64,000 nt of DNA from Ensifer sp. LC163 (GTDB lineage Bacteria; Pseudomonadota; Alphaproteobacteria; Rhizobiales; Rhizobiaceae). This document shows positions 25,060 through 35,008 of the stretch, piece after piece. Below the pieces are notes generated by a model, which saw only the letters and a list, made by a program, of their open reading frames with translations, had not been told where the DNA came from and did no database searches. The stretch's first letter is position 1, and each line of letters begins with the position of its first letter. Where the stretch lies: NCBI RefSeq assembly GCF_001695855.1, contig NZ_MBSS01000015.1:1-64000 (forward strand). The letters run 5' to 3'. A program made the translations under genes and the position numbers.

Positions 25060-26364
25060 TCAGAGGCCGAGTTTGTCGCGCAGCTCATACCACCACGCAC
25101 CGAGCATGGTGAGCGGAACGCGGAAGGTCCTGCCTCCCGGGAAGGGAAGATTCGGCAGTGAACTCCAGACGTCGAAGCGTTCCGCGTGGCCGGCGACCGC
25201 CTCGCCGAGGATCTTGCCCAAGAGATGGGTGGTCGTGACCCCATGGCCGCTGTCGCCATGCGAGAAATATACGTTGTGGCTCAATCGGCCCATATGCGGG
25301 ATGCGCGTCAGCGTCAGCGCGAAATTGCCGCTCCAAGCGAAGTCGATCTTGACCTTGGCGAGTTCGGGGAAAGTCTTCAACATGTTCGGACGAATAACCC
25401 CGGTCAGATCCTTCGGATTCTGCCCACCATAGCCGATGCCACCGCCATAGAGCAGGCGATTGTCGGAGGTACGACGGTAGTAGTCGAGAATGTAGTTGGC
25501 GTCCTCGACGCAGTAGTTGGCTGGTAGCAGGGCGGCGATCAGCTTCGGGTCGAGCACCTCCGTTGCCATCACCTGGCTCGACACCGGCATCATTCGGCCG
25601 CCGATTTCGGGCAAGAGCTTGCCCAGATAGGCGTTACCGCAGACAAGTACATATTTCGCCCGAACCGAGGCTGTGCGCGTTCGCACCAGCGGAGATGCCC
25701 CCATCTCGACCGCGATGGCGCGTGAATTCTCGAAGACGCGACCGCCGAGACCTTCGACCGCCGCCGCCTGACCGAGCACCAGGTTGAGTGGATGGATATG
25801 GCCGCCGAGCTTGTCGATCATGCCGCCGACATAGCGATCACTGCGCACATATTTACCTACATCGGCCTTGGAAACGATCTCCAGCCCGCTATGGCCGTGG
25901 TTCCGCCAATGCGCCCGGAGCGCCTCCATCTCGCGCACCTGCTTGTCGGTGAAGGCGGCAAAGAAGCCGCCCTCAACGAGATCGCAATTGATTGCGTATT
26001 TGCTCACGCGATCGCGGATGATCCGCGCGCCCTCAAGCGACATGTCTGCCAGCTTCGCGCCATTTGCGCGACCGTAGCGCTTGGCAATGGTCCCTAGGTC
26101 GCGGCTGTAACCGTTGACTATCTGGCCGCCATTGCGTCCCGAAGCGCCGAAGCCGATGCGTTCGCTTTCGAGCACGACGACGGAAAAGCCGCGCTCGGCA
26201 AGTTCCAGCGCCGCTGAAATGCCGGTGAATCCGGCGCCGATCACGCAGACGTCTGCCGTGACCTCCCCTTCCAGGGCAGGTCGTATCCGCTTGTCATTGG
26301 CCGAAGCCGCATACCAGGAGGGCACGTGGCCGATGTCGATGCCGGTAGTCGAATTGATGTTCAT
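25060..26364 (-). CDS. puuB: Gamma-glutamylputrescine oxidase
   Basis: 434 residues, close to E. coli PuuB (426). The DAO fold starts with PSWYAASA and the FAD motif VCVIGAGFTGISAALELAER, then GASGRNGGQIVNGY, typical of the PuuB/amine-oxidase subgroup. It would oxidise gamma-glutamylputrescine to gamma-glutamyl-aminobutyraldehyde with release of ammonia and H2O2. ATG 26364 follows the puuA stop by one base and has AGGACGG ahead of it; a longer start at 26388 would overlap puuA and lacks support. Confidence 0.9.
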   Translation of the reverse strand: MNINSTTGIDIGHVPSWYAASANDKRIRPALEGEVTADVCVIGAGFTGISAALELAERGFSVVVLESERIGFGASGRNGGQIVNGYSRDLGTIAKRYGRANGAKLADMSLEGARIIRDRVSKYAINCDLVEGGFFAAFTDKQVREMEALRAHWRNHGHSGLEIVSKADVGKYVRSDRYVGGMIDKLGGHIHPLNLVLGQAAAVEGLGGRVFENSRAIAVEMGASPLVRTRTASVRAKYVLVCGNAYLGKLLPEIGGRMMPVSSQVMATEVLDPKLIAALLPANYCVEDANYILDYYRRTSDNRLLYGGGIGYGGQNPKDLTGVIRPNMLKTFPELAKVKIDFAWSGNFALTLTRIPHMGRLSHNVYFSHGDSGHGVTTTHLLGKILGEAVAGHAERFDVWSSLPNLPFPGGRTFRVPLTMLGAWWYELRDKLGL

Positions 26365-26365
26365 G

Positions 26366-27724
26366 TCAGACCGTCCTGATGTAGGCATCGTATTCGACGT
26401 CCGTTACCCTGAGAGAAAACTCGGAAAGCTCCTGCTGCTTGCAGGCCGTGTAGAGCGCCCGGTATTTCGGGCCGAGCGTCGCATAGGCGAAGCCGGACCG
26501 CGCAAAGCTCTGCAAGGCATGGTCCCAGTTGGTCGGCAGCGCCTCGTGGCTAACGGCATGGTCGTCGCCCGTGATGGCGCCGCCTGGCTTCGTCTTCTCC
26601 ACCATGCCGGCCAGCGCCGCGCCGAGGATCATGGCGAGAACTAGATAAGGGTTCGTATCGGCGCCGGCGACGCGGTGCTCGATCCGGGTAGCCGGCTTGC
26701 TCGTCGTGATGACGCGGACGGCCGCCGAACGATTGTCGAACCCCCAGGAAGCATAGGTTGGCGCATGTTCACTCGGCGTGAGCCGCCGGTACGAATTGGC
26801 GTGTGGTGCGAAGATGGCCATGCTCTCATGCATGTTCTCCAAGAGGCCGCCGACTGAATGCATCAGAGTTTCGGCGGGCGAATCGTCGCCCACGAAGATG
26901 TTGCGACCGTTTTCATCGAGTATCGAGAAATGCACATGCATGCCGGAGCCGGCCTGCGTGCCATAGGGTTTAGCCATGAAAGTGGCATCGAGATCGTGCT
27001 TGCGGGCGACGCCCTTTACGATGCGCTTCAATAGTACGGCATAGTCCGCGGCCTGTAGCGCGTCGGGCACATGGTTGAGATTGATCTCATACTGCCCGGG
27101 TCCGTTTTCGCGCAGCGTCGTGTCCGCTGCCACGCCCTGTTCGCGGCACGCTGCCGCTATGCCATGGAAGACATCCTCGAAATCCTGCAATTCGGAAATA
27201 GATAGCACTTGGGTCTGACCCGTGTGCCAGCGGCCCTCGCGGGTGTTGGGCGGGCGTACCGGATCGAGTGCCGAGCGAACCGGGTCGATCAGGTAGAACT
27301 CCAGTTCTGTCGCCACCACCGGCGTCAGCTTCAGCTTGGCATAGCGCTGCAGCACGTCTGCAAGCGCCTGGCGTGGGTCGCCGTAGAAGGCCGTGCCATC
27401 GGGATTGCGCATAGCCAGCATGACCTGTGCCGTAGGACGGTTGAGCCAACTCACGCGCGACAGCGTGCCGGGCACCGGAAAACAGAGGCCGTCGGGATCG
27501 CCGGTTCCCTCCGCCAGCCCGGCGCCATTGACGTCGCGCCCCCAAACATCGAGCGCGTAGACGGAGCGCGGAATGGCCATGCCCTTGCTCAACACGTCGA
27601 GTGCCCGTTCGCGCGGGATCCACTTTCCGCGCGGTACACCGTTTACGTCGATCACAAAGGCTTCAAGCACCTCAACGTCGGGATTGCGCCTTACAAAATC
27701 GGCCGATTCATTCTCATCTATCAT
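26366..27724 (-). CDS. puuA: Gamma-glutamylputrescine synthetase (glutamine-synthetase family)
   Basis: 452 residues with the full glutamine-synthetase-like fold: the N-terminal beta-grasp (VLEAFVIDVNGVPRGKWIPR), the metal-site strands VATELEFYLID and GPGQYEINLNH, the M-H-V-H-F-S segment (GMHVHFSILD) and the late RIEHRVAGADTNPYLVLA. PuuA enzymes ligate glutamate to putrescine using ATP, the first step of the Puu pathway. The direct neighbourhood of puuB, an aldehyde dehydrogenase and a polyamine importer supports PuuA rather than true glutamine synthetase. It has a 69-base gap upstream, the largest within the enzyme part of the operon, so an internal promoter is possible. Confidence 0.92.
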   Translation of the reverse strand: MIDENESADFVRRNPDVEVLEAFVIDVNGVPRGKWIPRERALDVLSKGMAIPRSVYALDVWGRDVNGAGLAEGTGDPDGLCFPVPGTLSRVSWLNRPTAQVMLAMRNPDGTAFYGDPRQALADVLQRYAKLKLTPVVATELEFYLIDPVRSALDPVRPPNTREGRWHTGQTQVLSISELQDFEDVFHGIAAACREQGVAADTTLRENGPGQYEINLNHVPDALQAADYAVLLKRIVKGVARKHDLDATFMAKPYGTQAGSGMHVHFSILDENGRNIFVGDDSPAETLMHSVGGLLENMHESMAIFAPHANSYRRLTPSEHAPTYASWGFDNRSAAVRVITTSKPATRIEHRVAGADTNPYLVLAMILGAALAGMVEKTKPGGAITGDDHAVSHEALPTNWDHALQSFARSGFAYATLGPKYRALYTACKQQELSEFSLRVTDVEYDAYIRTV

Positions 27725-27793
27725 AGTCCACCAGTTGTATTGTGCCGGCTGATGTTCGCCGCTATCGGCTAGCCGAGCACTTTTTCTGCCATA

Positions 27794-29245
27794 TCAATTG
27801 CACGACGCGTGGCCGATGATGCCCTTTACTTCCAGGAAATCATCGAGCCCGAACTCCGCATATTCCCGCCCATTGCCCGATTGCTTGAAGCCCCCGAACG
27901 GCGCGCCCGTATCCCAGTCCGGATAGTTGATGTGGACATTGCCCACCCGCAGAAGCCGTGCGACCCGGCGGGCGCGATCGAGATCGCCGGACTGGACGTA
28001 GGCCGCCAGCCCGTAAGGGGTATCGTTGGCAATGCGGATTGCCTCGTCCTCGCTACCATAACCCATGATGCAGAGCACCGGTCCGAAGATCTCCTCGCGG
28101 GCGATGCACATCTGCGGCTCGACGTCGCCAAACACCGTCGGCTTGACGAAGTAGCCGCGACCGAGCCCTTCGGGTCGTCCCGCGCCACCCGCCACGAGCG
28201 TCGCGCCCTCGTCGATTCCCGCTTGGATCAAGGCCTGGATCTTGCCAAACTGCACGTCGCTGACCACGGGTCCGACATCCACGCCGGGCCGATCGGCGGG
28301 GCCGACATTCGGCTCCGCGGCGGCCGCGCGCGCCACCTCCAACGCTTCGGCCATCCGATCCGCCGGCACCAGCATGCGGGTTGGCGCGTTGCAGGACTGA
28401 CCGGAATTGTCGAAACAGTCGAGCACGCCCTGGCGGACGGCAGCTTTCAGGTCGGCGTCGTCGAGGATGATGTTGGCGGACTTGCCGCCAAGTTCCTGAT
28501 GCACGCGCTTGACGGTGTCGGCCGCGGCCTTTGCCACCAGCACGCCGGCCCGCGTCGAGCCGGTGATCGAGACCATGTCGACATCCGGATGGCGGGCGAG
28601 TGCCTCGCCGACGGTCGGTCCGTCACCGTTGACGAGGTTGAATACACCGGCCGGGATCCCCGCCTCATGCATGACCTCGGCGAAGATCATCGCGCTCACC
28701 GGCGCGACCTCGCTCGGCTTCAGCACCATGGTGCAACCGGCCGCGAGCGCCGGCCCGACCTTGCAGGTGATCTGGTTCAGCGGCCAGTTCCATGGCGTGA
28801 TCATCGCGACCACGCCCACGGCCTCCTTGGTGATGAGCGTCGAGCCCTTGAGCCGATCGAAACGGTAGGTCTTGAGCGTCTCGATCATGGTGCGGATGTG
28901 CGCAGCCCCGCTACCGACCTGATTGTTGAGCGCCATCCGGCGCGGCGCGCCCATCTCCTGCGAAATCGCCAGCGCAAGGTCTGCCGAGCGCTTCTCGTAG
29001 ACCGCCAAAACGCGCTGAAGGAGATCGAGGCGTTCCTCGCGGCTGGTCAGCGAAAAGGCCGGAAATGCTTTGCGGGCGGCCACGACGGCACGATCGACAT
29101 CCGTCGCATTGCCGAGTGCAATGGTGGCGAACGGCTCCTCGGTGGACGGATCGATAACGTCGAGCGCGACCGGATCGACCGGATCGACCCAAGTGCCGTC
29201 GATATAGAACTGCGGATAGTTGAGCATCTTGATGCCTGCCTTCAT
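27794..29245 (-). CDS. Aldehyde dehydrogenase (PuuC-type role)
   Basis: 483 residues of the NAD(P)-dependent aldehyde dehydrogenase superfamily. Visible motifs: VAMITPWNWPLNQI, cofactor site KPSEVAPVSA, SITGSTRAG, catalytic Glu in HQELGGKSANI and catalytic Cys in DNSGQSCNAPTRM. In this operon it most likely oxidises gamma-glutamyl-aminobutyraldehyde to gamma-glutamyl-GABA. The annotated start at 29245 has no good ribosome site; MLNYPQFYIDG at 29227 is an alternative start with GGCAGG upstream. It lies 24 bases after the YtcJ-like gene. Confidence 0.9.
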   Translation of the reverse strand: MKAGIKMLNYPQFYIDGTWVDPVDPVALDVIDPSTEEPFATIALGNATDVDRAVVAARKAFPAFSLTSREERLDLLQRVLAVYEKRSADLALAISQEMGAPRRMALNNQVGSGAAHIRTMIETLKTYRFDRLKGSTLITKEAVGVVAMITPWNWPLNQITCKVGPALAAGCTMVLKPSEVAPVSAMIFAEVMHEAGIPAGVFNLVNGDGPTVGEALARHPDVDMVSITGSTRAGVLVAKAAADTVKRVHQELGGKSANIILDDADLKAAVRQGVLDCFDNSGQSCNAPTRMLVPADRMAEALEVARAAAAEPNVGPADRPGVDVGPVVSDVQFGKIQALIQAGIDEGATLVAGGAGRPEGLGRGYFVKPTVFGDVEPQMCIAREEIFGPVLCIMGYGSEDEAIRIANDTPYGLAAYVQSGDLDRARRVARLLRVGNVHINYPDWDTGAPFGGFKQSGNGREYAEFGLDDFLEVKGIIGHASCN

Positions 29246-29269
29246 GCCAAATAGTGGAGGTCGGACGGC

Positions 29270-30940
29270 TCACGCCTCGTAAGTGAAACGTCCATCGCAG
29301 ATGGTTGCCAGCGGTCTGATCGCCGCGAGCCCTTCATAGGTGGTCGCTTCGACGTCTCCGTCGAGGATGACGACATCGGCGAGATAGCCGGGCTTCAGCA
29401 CGCCCTTGCGATCTTCCACGAATTCCACCCAGGCGCCGGTGCGGGTGTAGGCGGCGAGCGTTTCCAGAAGGCTGAGCCTCTGGTCCGGCATACCCTCCTT
29501 CCAGGTCTTGCGGGTCATGGCGTCCCGAATGCAGCTCATCGGCGCGAGCGGAGAAACCGGCCAATCGGTGGCGAAGACGATCTTCGCGCCGGCATCAGTC
29601 AGCGTTCTCCAGGCAAAGGCGTAGGGCCAGCGCGCCTCGCCGATGCGGCTGAGATAGGGCTCAAGCGGCAGGCCGGCGGAACCCGGCGGATGGGTCGGCT
29701 GCATCGAGGCGACGGTTCCCAGCTCGGCGAAACGCGGGATGTCGTCCGGATGGACCACTTCGATATGCTCGATGCGGTGGCGGCTGTCGCGCCGGCCGTT
29801 GGCGCGCTCCGCGGCCTCGTAACCGTCGAGGACCAGTCGGACGGCGCCGTCACCGATCGCGTGCACGGCAACCTGGAAGCCCAGCCGGTCCGCCTCGATG
29901 GCGATTTGTGCGAAATGCTCGCGCGTGAACAGCGGGGCGCCGCGCCAGCCCGGCTCATCGGCATAGTCCTCGACGAAGACCGCAGTTCCGGATTCCGTGA
30001 CGCCATCGGCGAAGAGCTTGATGAAGTCCGATTTCAGCCGGTCGCTCGAAAAGCGGGCGCGCCAGGCAGCAGCCTTTTCCGTCAAGATATCCAGCGGCAT
30101 GAAGTTCTTCATATGGAAGGGGATGCGGGCGCGCACCGGCAACCCGCCATCGCGCTCGATCTCTTCGAGCATCTCGAGCTGGTAGAGGTTGCCATCCATG
30201 TTCTGGATCGAGGTGATGCCAAGCGACGCGCAATAGTCGAGTCCACGGCGGATGGCGGCAATATCGCCGGAGCGCTCCTCGGCGGTCACCTTATCCGGCT
30301 CGCCGCCGGTCCCGATGCCGAGGCCTTCGCGGTCGCCGCTCTCGCTGAGCTCAGCCACCGGCGTAATCGCGTCGGTTTCCTTGAGCTCGCCGGTGGCAAA
30401 ACCGTCGTCTCCCATGACGATTTCATTGCCGACGCCGACCTCGCGGCCCTCGAGGATACCCGCCGCCTTCAGCGCTGCCGTATTGGCCCAGGCGGTGTGA
30501 TGATCGGGTGCTATCATGAGGAACGGCCGGTCGGGCAGGATGCGGTCGAGGTGATGGCGCGTCACCCGCTCTGTCTCCGACAGGATCGTGTAGTCAGCAT
30601 ATTGAGCGACGAGCAGTTTCAGGTCCGGATTGGCGGTCGCATAGTCGCGGACGGCCTCCTGCAGGGCGGCAAAGCCGCGCACGCCGAACAGCGAAAGCTG
30701 CGTGAGCCCGACGGAGCCGCCGAAAATATGCATATGCGCCTCGTTGAAACCCGGCAGAACCGTACCGCCTGCCGCATCGAAGACCCGGGTCTTCGGTCCT
30801 GACAGGGCCATGATCGTGGTCTCGTCACCGGTGGCAACGATCCGGTTGCCGACGATTGCCAGCGCTTCGGCGCGCGGCGCCTCGGTGTCCATCGTCAGAA
30901 TGCGACCGTTACGGATGATGATGTCGGCAGTGTCGAGCAT
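29270..30940 (-). CDS. YtcJ-like amidohydrolase
   Basis: 556 residues of the amidohydrolase_3/YtcJ group. Order: N-terminal strand domain ADIIIRNGRILTMD, first metal pair FNEAHMHIFGG, VAVHAIGDGAVRLVLDGYE (H-A-I-G-D), RIEHIEVV, and the late metal Asp in VFATDWPVSPL. The start at 30940 has GAGGTCC upstream. It sits between the binding-protein gene and the aldehyde dehydrogenase of the putrescine operon, with short gaps on both sides. No step of the known Puu pathway needs such an enzyme, so it may open a modified polyamine (N-acyl, carbamoyl or ureido form) taken up by the transporter; that is inference. Confidence 0.88.
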   Translation of the reverse strand: MLDTADIIIRNGRILTMDTEAPRAEALAIVGNRIVATGDETTIMALSGPKTRVFDAAGGTVLPGFNEAHMHIFGGSVGLTQLSLFGVRGFAALQEAVRDYATANPDLKLLVAQYADYTILSETERVTRHHLDRILPDRPFLMIAPDHHTAWANTAALKAAGILEGREVGVGNEIVMGDDGFATGELKETDAITPVAELSESGDREGLGIGTGGEPDKVTAEERSGDIAAIRRGLDYCASLGITSIQNMDGNLYQLEMLEEIERDGGLPVRARIPFHMKNFMPLDILTEKAAAWRARFSSDRLKSDFIKLFADGVTESGTAVFVEDYADEPGWRGAPLFTREHFAQIAIEADRLGFQVAVHAIGDGAVRLVLDGYEAAERANGRRDSRHRIEHIEVVHPDDIPRFAELGTVASMQPTHPPGSAGLPLEPYLSRIGEARWPYAFAWRTLTDAGAKIVFATDWPVSPLAPMSCIRDAMTRKTWKEGMPDQRLSLLETLAAYTRTGAWVEFVEDRKGVLKPGYLADVVILDGDVEATTYEGLAAIRPLATICDGRFTYEA

Positions 30941-31023
30941 GAAGGACCTCGTCAGATCGGGTGCGACTGGCGCAGCCGGCACGGAGGGCGCCGGCTGCGG
31001 TTTCCATCAATGAGGGGCGCGCA

Positions 31024-32046
31024 TCACTTGCGCAGATTGGTCCAGATCTTGTTGTAGATCTCGACGACCTCGGCCGGGCACGGCTTGACGAATTCGGCGA
31101 CGACGCCCTGCGGACGCTTGATTTCCGGAGCCCCGGCGAACTCGGCCGGCATGAACTTGTCCGACCCGGTGACGCCGTTGTCGTATTTGTTGTAGTCGGA
31201 GTTCATCCCGGCATTCTCCGGATCCATCATGAAGTTCATGAACAGCTTGGCGTTTTCCAGGTTCGGCGCATCCTTCAAGACGACGACGTTGTCCATGAAG
31301 CCCTCGATGCCCTCCTTCGGATAGGCGAACTTCATCGTCGGGCGCTCCAGGCGTGCGCGATAGGCGTTGCCGTTCCACATCATCGAGGCATCGACATCGC
31401 CCGACGTCATCAGGGACTGGCCGTCATAGCTGAAGGTGCGCCAATGCGGCTTCGCCTTGTTCAGGAGATCGCTGATCTGCTTCAGTTGCGCCTTGTCGCC
31501 GGTGCAACGGGGAAAGCCGAGATAACGCTCGGCTGCATGCATGACCGAGTTCATGTCGTCGAGCATGTTGATGCGGCCCTGCAGCTCCGGCGGCGGGTCG
31601 AAGAGAATAGCATAGGTATCGATGTCACCCTTGTAGATCGCCGTATCGACAGCGAACGAGGTCAGGCCATGCATCCACGGAATCGAATAATGCCGACCCT
31701 CGTCCCAATAGACATCGACCATGTCGGGCCGCAGGTTCTTGAAGTTCGCCATCGACGCCGGCTCGGTCTTCGCCAGCATGTCCTCGTCGACCATGATCTT
31801 CACGGTATAGTCGCTCGGCATTGCGACGTCGTAACCGGAGCCGCCCGCGCGGATCTTCGACAGCATGGTTTCGTTGGAATCATAGGCGTCGATCGTGACC
31901 TTGACGTCGTATTCCTTGGAGAACTTCTCGATCATCTTGGGGCTGGTATAGTCGCCCCAGTTGTAGATGTGCAACTCGCCGGCGGCGAAGCAGGTGGTCG
32001 CCGAAAGCATCACGGCGGCGGCGGTGAGGTACGAGTGTCTGCGCAT
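31024..32046 (-). CDS. Polyamine ABC transporter substrate-binding protein
   Basis: 340 residues with a Sec signal ending T-C-F-A-A. The mature start GELHIYNWGDYTSPKMIEKF matches PotF/PotD, followed by VTIDAYDSNETMLSKIRAGG and YDVAMPSDYTVKIM. It would bind putrescine or a related amine in the periplasm. It is homologous to the binding protein at 17654-18703. Start chosen at 32046 (AAGGTCC ahead); a longer frame upstream has no signal peptide. It is the fourth gene after the ATPase and two permeases. Confidence 0.92.
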   Translation of the reverse strand: MRRHSYLTAAAVMLSATTCFAAGELHIYNWGDYTSPKMIEKFSKEYDVKVTIDAYDSNETMLSKIRAGGSGYDVAMPSDYTVKIMVDEDMLAKTEPASMANFKNLRPDMVDVYWDEGRHYSIPWMHGLTSFAVDTAIYKGDIDTYAILFDPPPELQGRINMLDDMNSVMHAAERYLGFPRCTGDKAQLKQISDLLNKAKPHWRTFSYDGQSLMTSGDVDASMMWNGNAYRARLERPTMKFAYPKEGIEGFMDNVVVLKDAPNLENAKLFMNFMMDPENAGMNSDYNKYDNGVTGSDKFMPAEFAGAPEIKRPQGVVAEFVKPCPAEVVEIYNKIWTNLRK

Positions 32047-32081
32047 TTCAAGGACCTTTCCGTTGAGGGGCAAGTGTGAGG

Positions 32082-32906
32082 TCAGGCACGGCGGCGGTGC
32101 GAGAGGATGAAGGAGAGCACGATGAAGGCGAGCGAGATGAGGAGCAGCAAGGTGCACATGGCGTTGAGCTCCGGTGTCAGCGTGCGGCGAATGCGCCCCC
32201 AGATGTAGAGCGGCAACGTCGTTTCCCCTGGGCCGGCAATGAGCTGGGTGATGGTGAAGTCATCGAAGGAAACGATGAAGGCAAGTGCGGCACCGGACGA
32301 GATGCCGGGAACGAGCAGCGGCATCGTTACGTAGCGGAACGTTTTCCAGGGCGTCGCGTAGAGGTCGGCGGCGGCGTTGTCGAGCGTGGTGTCCATCCCC
32401 TCCAACCGCGCCCGGATCGGCAGATAGGCGAAGGGAATGCAAAAGGCCGAGTGCGCCAGAATGAGCTTCCAGATGCCGAGATCGATGCCGGTCACAGTTG
32501 AAAGAAACGCGAATAGGGAGAGCAGCGAGATGCCGGTGACGATCTCGGGCACGACGAGTGGCGTCGTGATCGCGAGATAGGCGGACCCCTGGCCGCGCCA
32601 AGGGCGCCCGCGCGTCGTGCCAAGCGCCGCCGCGGTCGCCAGCACCGTCGAGATCAATGTCGCCGCGGCGGCAACGATCAGGGACAGGATGGTCGAGTCG
32701 TAGAATTCGGTATTTGCCAGAACGACGTTGTACCAGTTCGAGGTAAAGCCGTGCCATTTGGCGCCGAGATTGTTGGCCGAGTTGAAGGAATAGGCGATGA
32801 CCACTAGCATCGGCAGGTAGAGGACGGCGATGCAGCTTCCCGCAATGAAGGCGAAGCCTGATTGTTTCTTGATATCCGGTGAACGGATGGCGGCGACGTC
32901 AGCCAT
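32082..32906 (-). CDS. Polyamine ABC transporter permease (PotC/PotI type)
   Basis: 274 residues, about six helices beginning GFAFIAGSCIAVLYLPMLVV. The EAA-type loop reads LDNAAADLYATPWKTFRYVT and is followed by the signature FIVSFDDFTITQLIAGPG. The start overlaps the end of the other permease gene by eight bases, which implies coupled translation. Confidence 0.92.
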   Translation of the reverse strand: MADVAAIRSPDIKKQSGFAFIAGSCIAVLYLPMLVVIAYSFNSANNLGAKWHGFTSNWYNVVLANTEFYDSTILSLIVAAAATLISTVLATAAALGTTRGRPWRGQGSAYLAITTPLVVPEIVTGISLLSLFAFLSTVTGIDLGIWKLILAHSAFCIPFAYLPIRARLEGMDTTLDNAAADLYATPWKTFRYVTMPLLVPGISSGAALAFIVSFDDFTITQLIAGPGETTLPLYIWGRIRRTLTPELNAMCTLLLLISLAFIVLSFILSHRRRA

Positions 32907-33804
32907 GGCTCACCCCTCCTGCGTTTTTGCGAATCTGGAAAAACAACGCCAGCATGACGAAGGCCATCAGGATCATCGAAAAGGCCGAGCCGAGCGGCCA
33001 GTTGCGCGACGAACCGAACTGCAATGCGATCAGGTCGCCGATCATCAGATGGCGGCCGCCGCCGAGCAGAAGCGGCGTGACATAGGCGCCGAAGGAAGGA
33101 ATGAAGACGAGCAGGCAGCCGGTTGCGATACCCGGCCAGGTCAACGGGATGATGATCCGGGTCAGCACCTGGAAGCGACTGGCGTAGAGGTCGTAGCTCG
33201 CTTCGACCAAACGGAAGTCCAGTTTTTCAAGCGACGCGTAGATCGGCAAGATCATGAAGGGCAGGAAACTGTAGAACAGCCCGAGCAGGATCGCGAAATC
33301 GGTAAAGATCATCGTCACCGGCTGATCGACAAGACCGAGCGACAGGAGGATGGTGTTGATCAGCCCCTCGTCGCGAATGATGAACATGACCGCGATCGTG
33401 CGCACCAGCAGGTTCGACCAGAACGGAATGGTGATCAGCAGCACCCACCAGTTGCGTGTCTGCGGCGGCCGGGTCGCCATGTGATAGGCAGTCGGAAAGC
33501 CGATCAGCAGGCAGATCACCGTGGTGGCAATGCCGAACAGGAAGGTCCGCGCGAAGATGAGCAGATATTCCGACGAGAACGTCAGGCTGTCGTCGAAGAT
33601 GTCCTTCTGGAACAAGAAGCCGACATAGGCCTCGGTCGAGAATTGCCACTCGACGCCGCCATAGGTGGCCGGCTTCATGAAGGAATAGGCGAGCACCACC
33701 AGCAACGGCAGGGCGGCGAAGGCCAGGATGAAGAGCACGGCCGGCAGGGTAAGGAATCGGCGGCGGGCGTCATCGAGGCGTTGCATGTCCTTGATCTCAG
33801 CCAT
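32899..33804 (-). CDS. Polyamine ABC transporter permease (PotB/PotH type)
   Basis: 301 residues, about six helices. The EAA loop is VEASYDLYASRFQVLTRIII. Helices such as FLTLPAVLFILAFAALPLLV at the N-terminus are clear. It starts four bases after the ATPase stop and overlaps the next permease gene by eight bases. Confidence 0.92.
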   Translation of the reverse strand: MAEIKDMQRLDDARRRFLTLPAVLFILAFAALPLLVVLAYSFMKPATYGGVEWQFSTEAYVGFLFQKDIFDDSLTFSSEYLLIFARTFLFGIATTVICLLIGFPTAYHMATRPPQTRNWWVLLITIPFWSNLLVRTIAVMFIIRDEGLINTILLSLGLVDQPVTMIFTDFAILLGLFYSFLPFMILPIYASLEKLDFRLVEASYDLYASRFQVLTRIIIPLTWPGIATGCLLVFIPSFGAYVTPLLLGGGRHLMIGDLIALQFGSSRNWPLGSAFSMILMAFVMLALFFQIRKNAGGVSHG

Positions 33805-33808
33805 CGGG

Positions 33809-34906
33809 TCAATCCTTCAGAACCTGCGCGACGCCATCGGGGATCGAAAGTCCCACTTCGGTTCCAACATCAGGCGGCGCCGTGCCGTCGCGGCGGTTCT
33901 GCTGGCGCACGATCACCGGGCTACCATCCTTGAGCCGCAGATGCACATGGGTGTCGGTGCCGAAATAGACGACCGTCTCGACCGTCGCGCAAAGCGCAGC
34001 GTCCTTGTCGGCAGCGATCTGCAGGTGCTCCGGGCGCACGACGATGGTGACGTCGCCGCTGGTCGGTAGTCCTTCCGGCATGGCGGCTGCCACATCGGCC
34101 CCGGATTTCAGCCGCACGCGCGCCACCCTGCCTTTCGCCTCGACGATCGTGCCTTCAAGGAAATTTGTTTCACCGATGAAGCCGGCGACGAAACGGTCGG
34201 CCGGATGCTCGTAGATGTCGCGCGCCGATCCGACCTGCAACACGCGCCCCTTGCTCATCACCGCGATCCGGTCCGACATGGTGAGCGCTTCTTCCTGGTC
34301 GTGCGTCACGAAGACGAAGGTGATGCCCGTTTCCGCCTGCAACCGCTTCAGTTCGATCTGCATCGACTGGCGCAGCTTGAGGTCGAGGGCGGATAGCGGC
34401 TCGTCGAGCAGAAGCACCTTCGGCCGCGGCGCGAGCGCGCGCGCCAGCGCGACACGCTGCTGCTGTCCGCCGGAAAGCTTGGTCACCGGTCGTTCGCCGG
34501 CGCCTTCAAGCCGCACCAATCGCAGCATCTCCTCGACGACGGGAACGATTTCGTTGCGCCGCCGCCCGAGCATCTTCAGGCCGAAGCCGATGTTTTCGGC
34601 AACGGTCATGTGCGGGAAAAGCGCGTAATTCTGAAACACCGTGTTGATCGGCCGCCCGTTCGGGAGCAGGCCCGCGATCGAGCGCTTGTCGAGCAGGATT
34701 TCGCCGCTCGTCGGCGTTTCGAACCCCGCCATCATCCGCAGCAAAGTTGTCTTGCCGCAGCCGGACGGCCCGAGCAACGTGAAGAATTCGTTTGGCTCGA
34801 TGTTCAGCGTCACGTGATCGACCGCCTGGAAGTGGCCGAATTCCTTTTTCACGTTCAGCATAGAGATCGCTCCGCCGGCGATCGCCGCGGTTCGCAATTG
34901 TTCCAT
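33809..34906 (-). CDS. Polyamine ABC transporter ATPase (PotA/PotG)
   Basis: 365 residues with intact Walker A ([18 protein letters not shown]), signature ([17 protein letters not shown]), Walker B ([13 protein letters not shown]) and H-loop ([13 protein letters not shown]), plus a C-terminal TOBE-like domain. It is the first gene of the long putrescine operon (34906 down to 23438), divergent from the GntR/FCD regulator at 35230. It is a paralogue of the ATPase at 20361-21428. Confidence 0.93.
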   Translation of the reverse strand: MEQLRTAAIAGGAISMLNVKKEFGHFQAVDHVTLNIEPNEFFTLLGPSGCGKTTLLRMMAGFETPTSGEILLDKRSIAGLLPNGRPINTVFQNYALFPHMTVAENIGFGLKMLGRRRNEIVPVVEEMLRLVRLEGAGERPVTKLSGGQQQRVALARALAPRPKVLLLDEPLSALDLKLRQSMQIELKRLQAETGITFVFVTHDQEEALTMSDRIAVMSKGRVLQVGSARDIYEHPADRFVAGFIGETNFLEGTIVEAKGRVARVRLKSGADVAAAMPEGLPTSGDVTIVVRPEHLQIAADKDAALCATVETVVYFGTDTHVHLRLKDGSPVIVRQQNRRDGTAPPDVGTEVGLSIPDGVAQVLKD

Positions 34907-34992
34907 AGGTTCCCCTACTCAAGGTCAATCGGGGCACGGTTTTCGACGGATTTTCGTCGTCGGACCGCGCGTCCATTGGCGTTGACAGACAG

Positions 34993-35008
34993 TCGTATTC
35001 GGATACGA
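34993..35008. promoter_or_regulatory. Candidate operator TCGTATTCGGATACGA
   Basis: This 16-base near-palindrome has one mismatched pair. It lies about 90 bases before the ATPase start. The core TATTCGGATAC is identical to a site at 21504-21514 in front of the other polyamine-type ABC operon. It is a likely binding site for the adjacent GntR/FCD regulator, by inference. Confidence 0.5.

Noticed and set aside
27809-29254. A 481-codon open frame on the plus strand opposite the aldehyde dehydrogenase, and similar long frames opposite the Rieske reductase (4450-6066) and ABC genes
   Set aside because: They lie fully antisense to genes with clear domains and have no motifs of their own. Long antisense frames are expected in GC-rich DNA.
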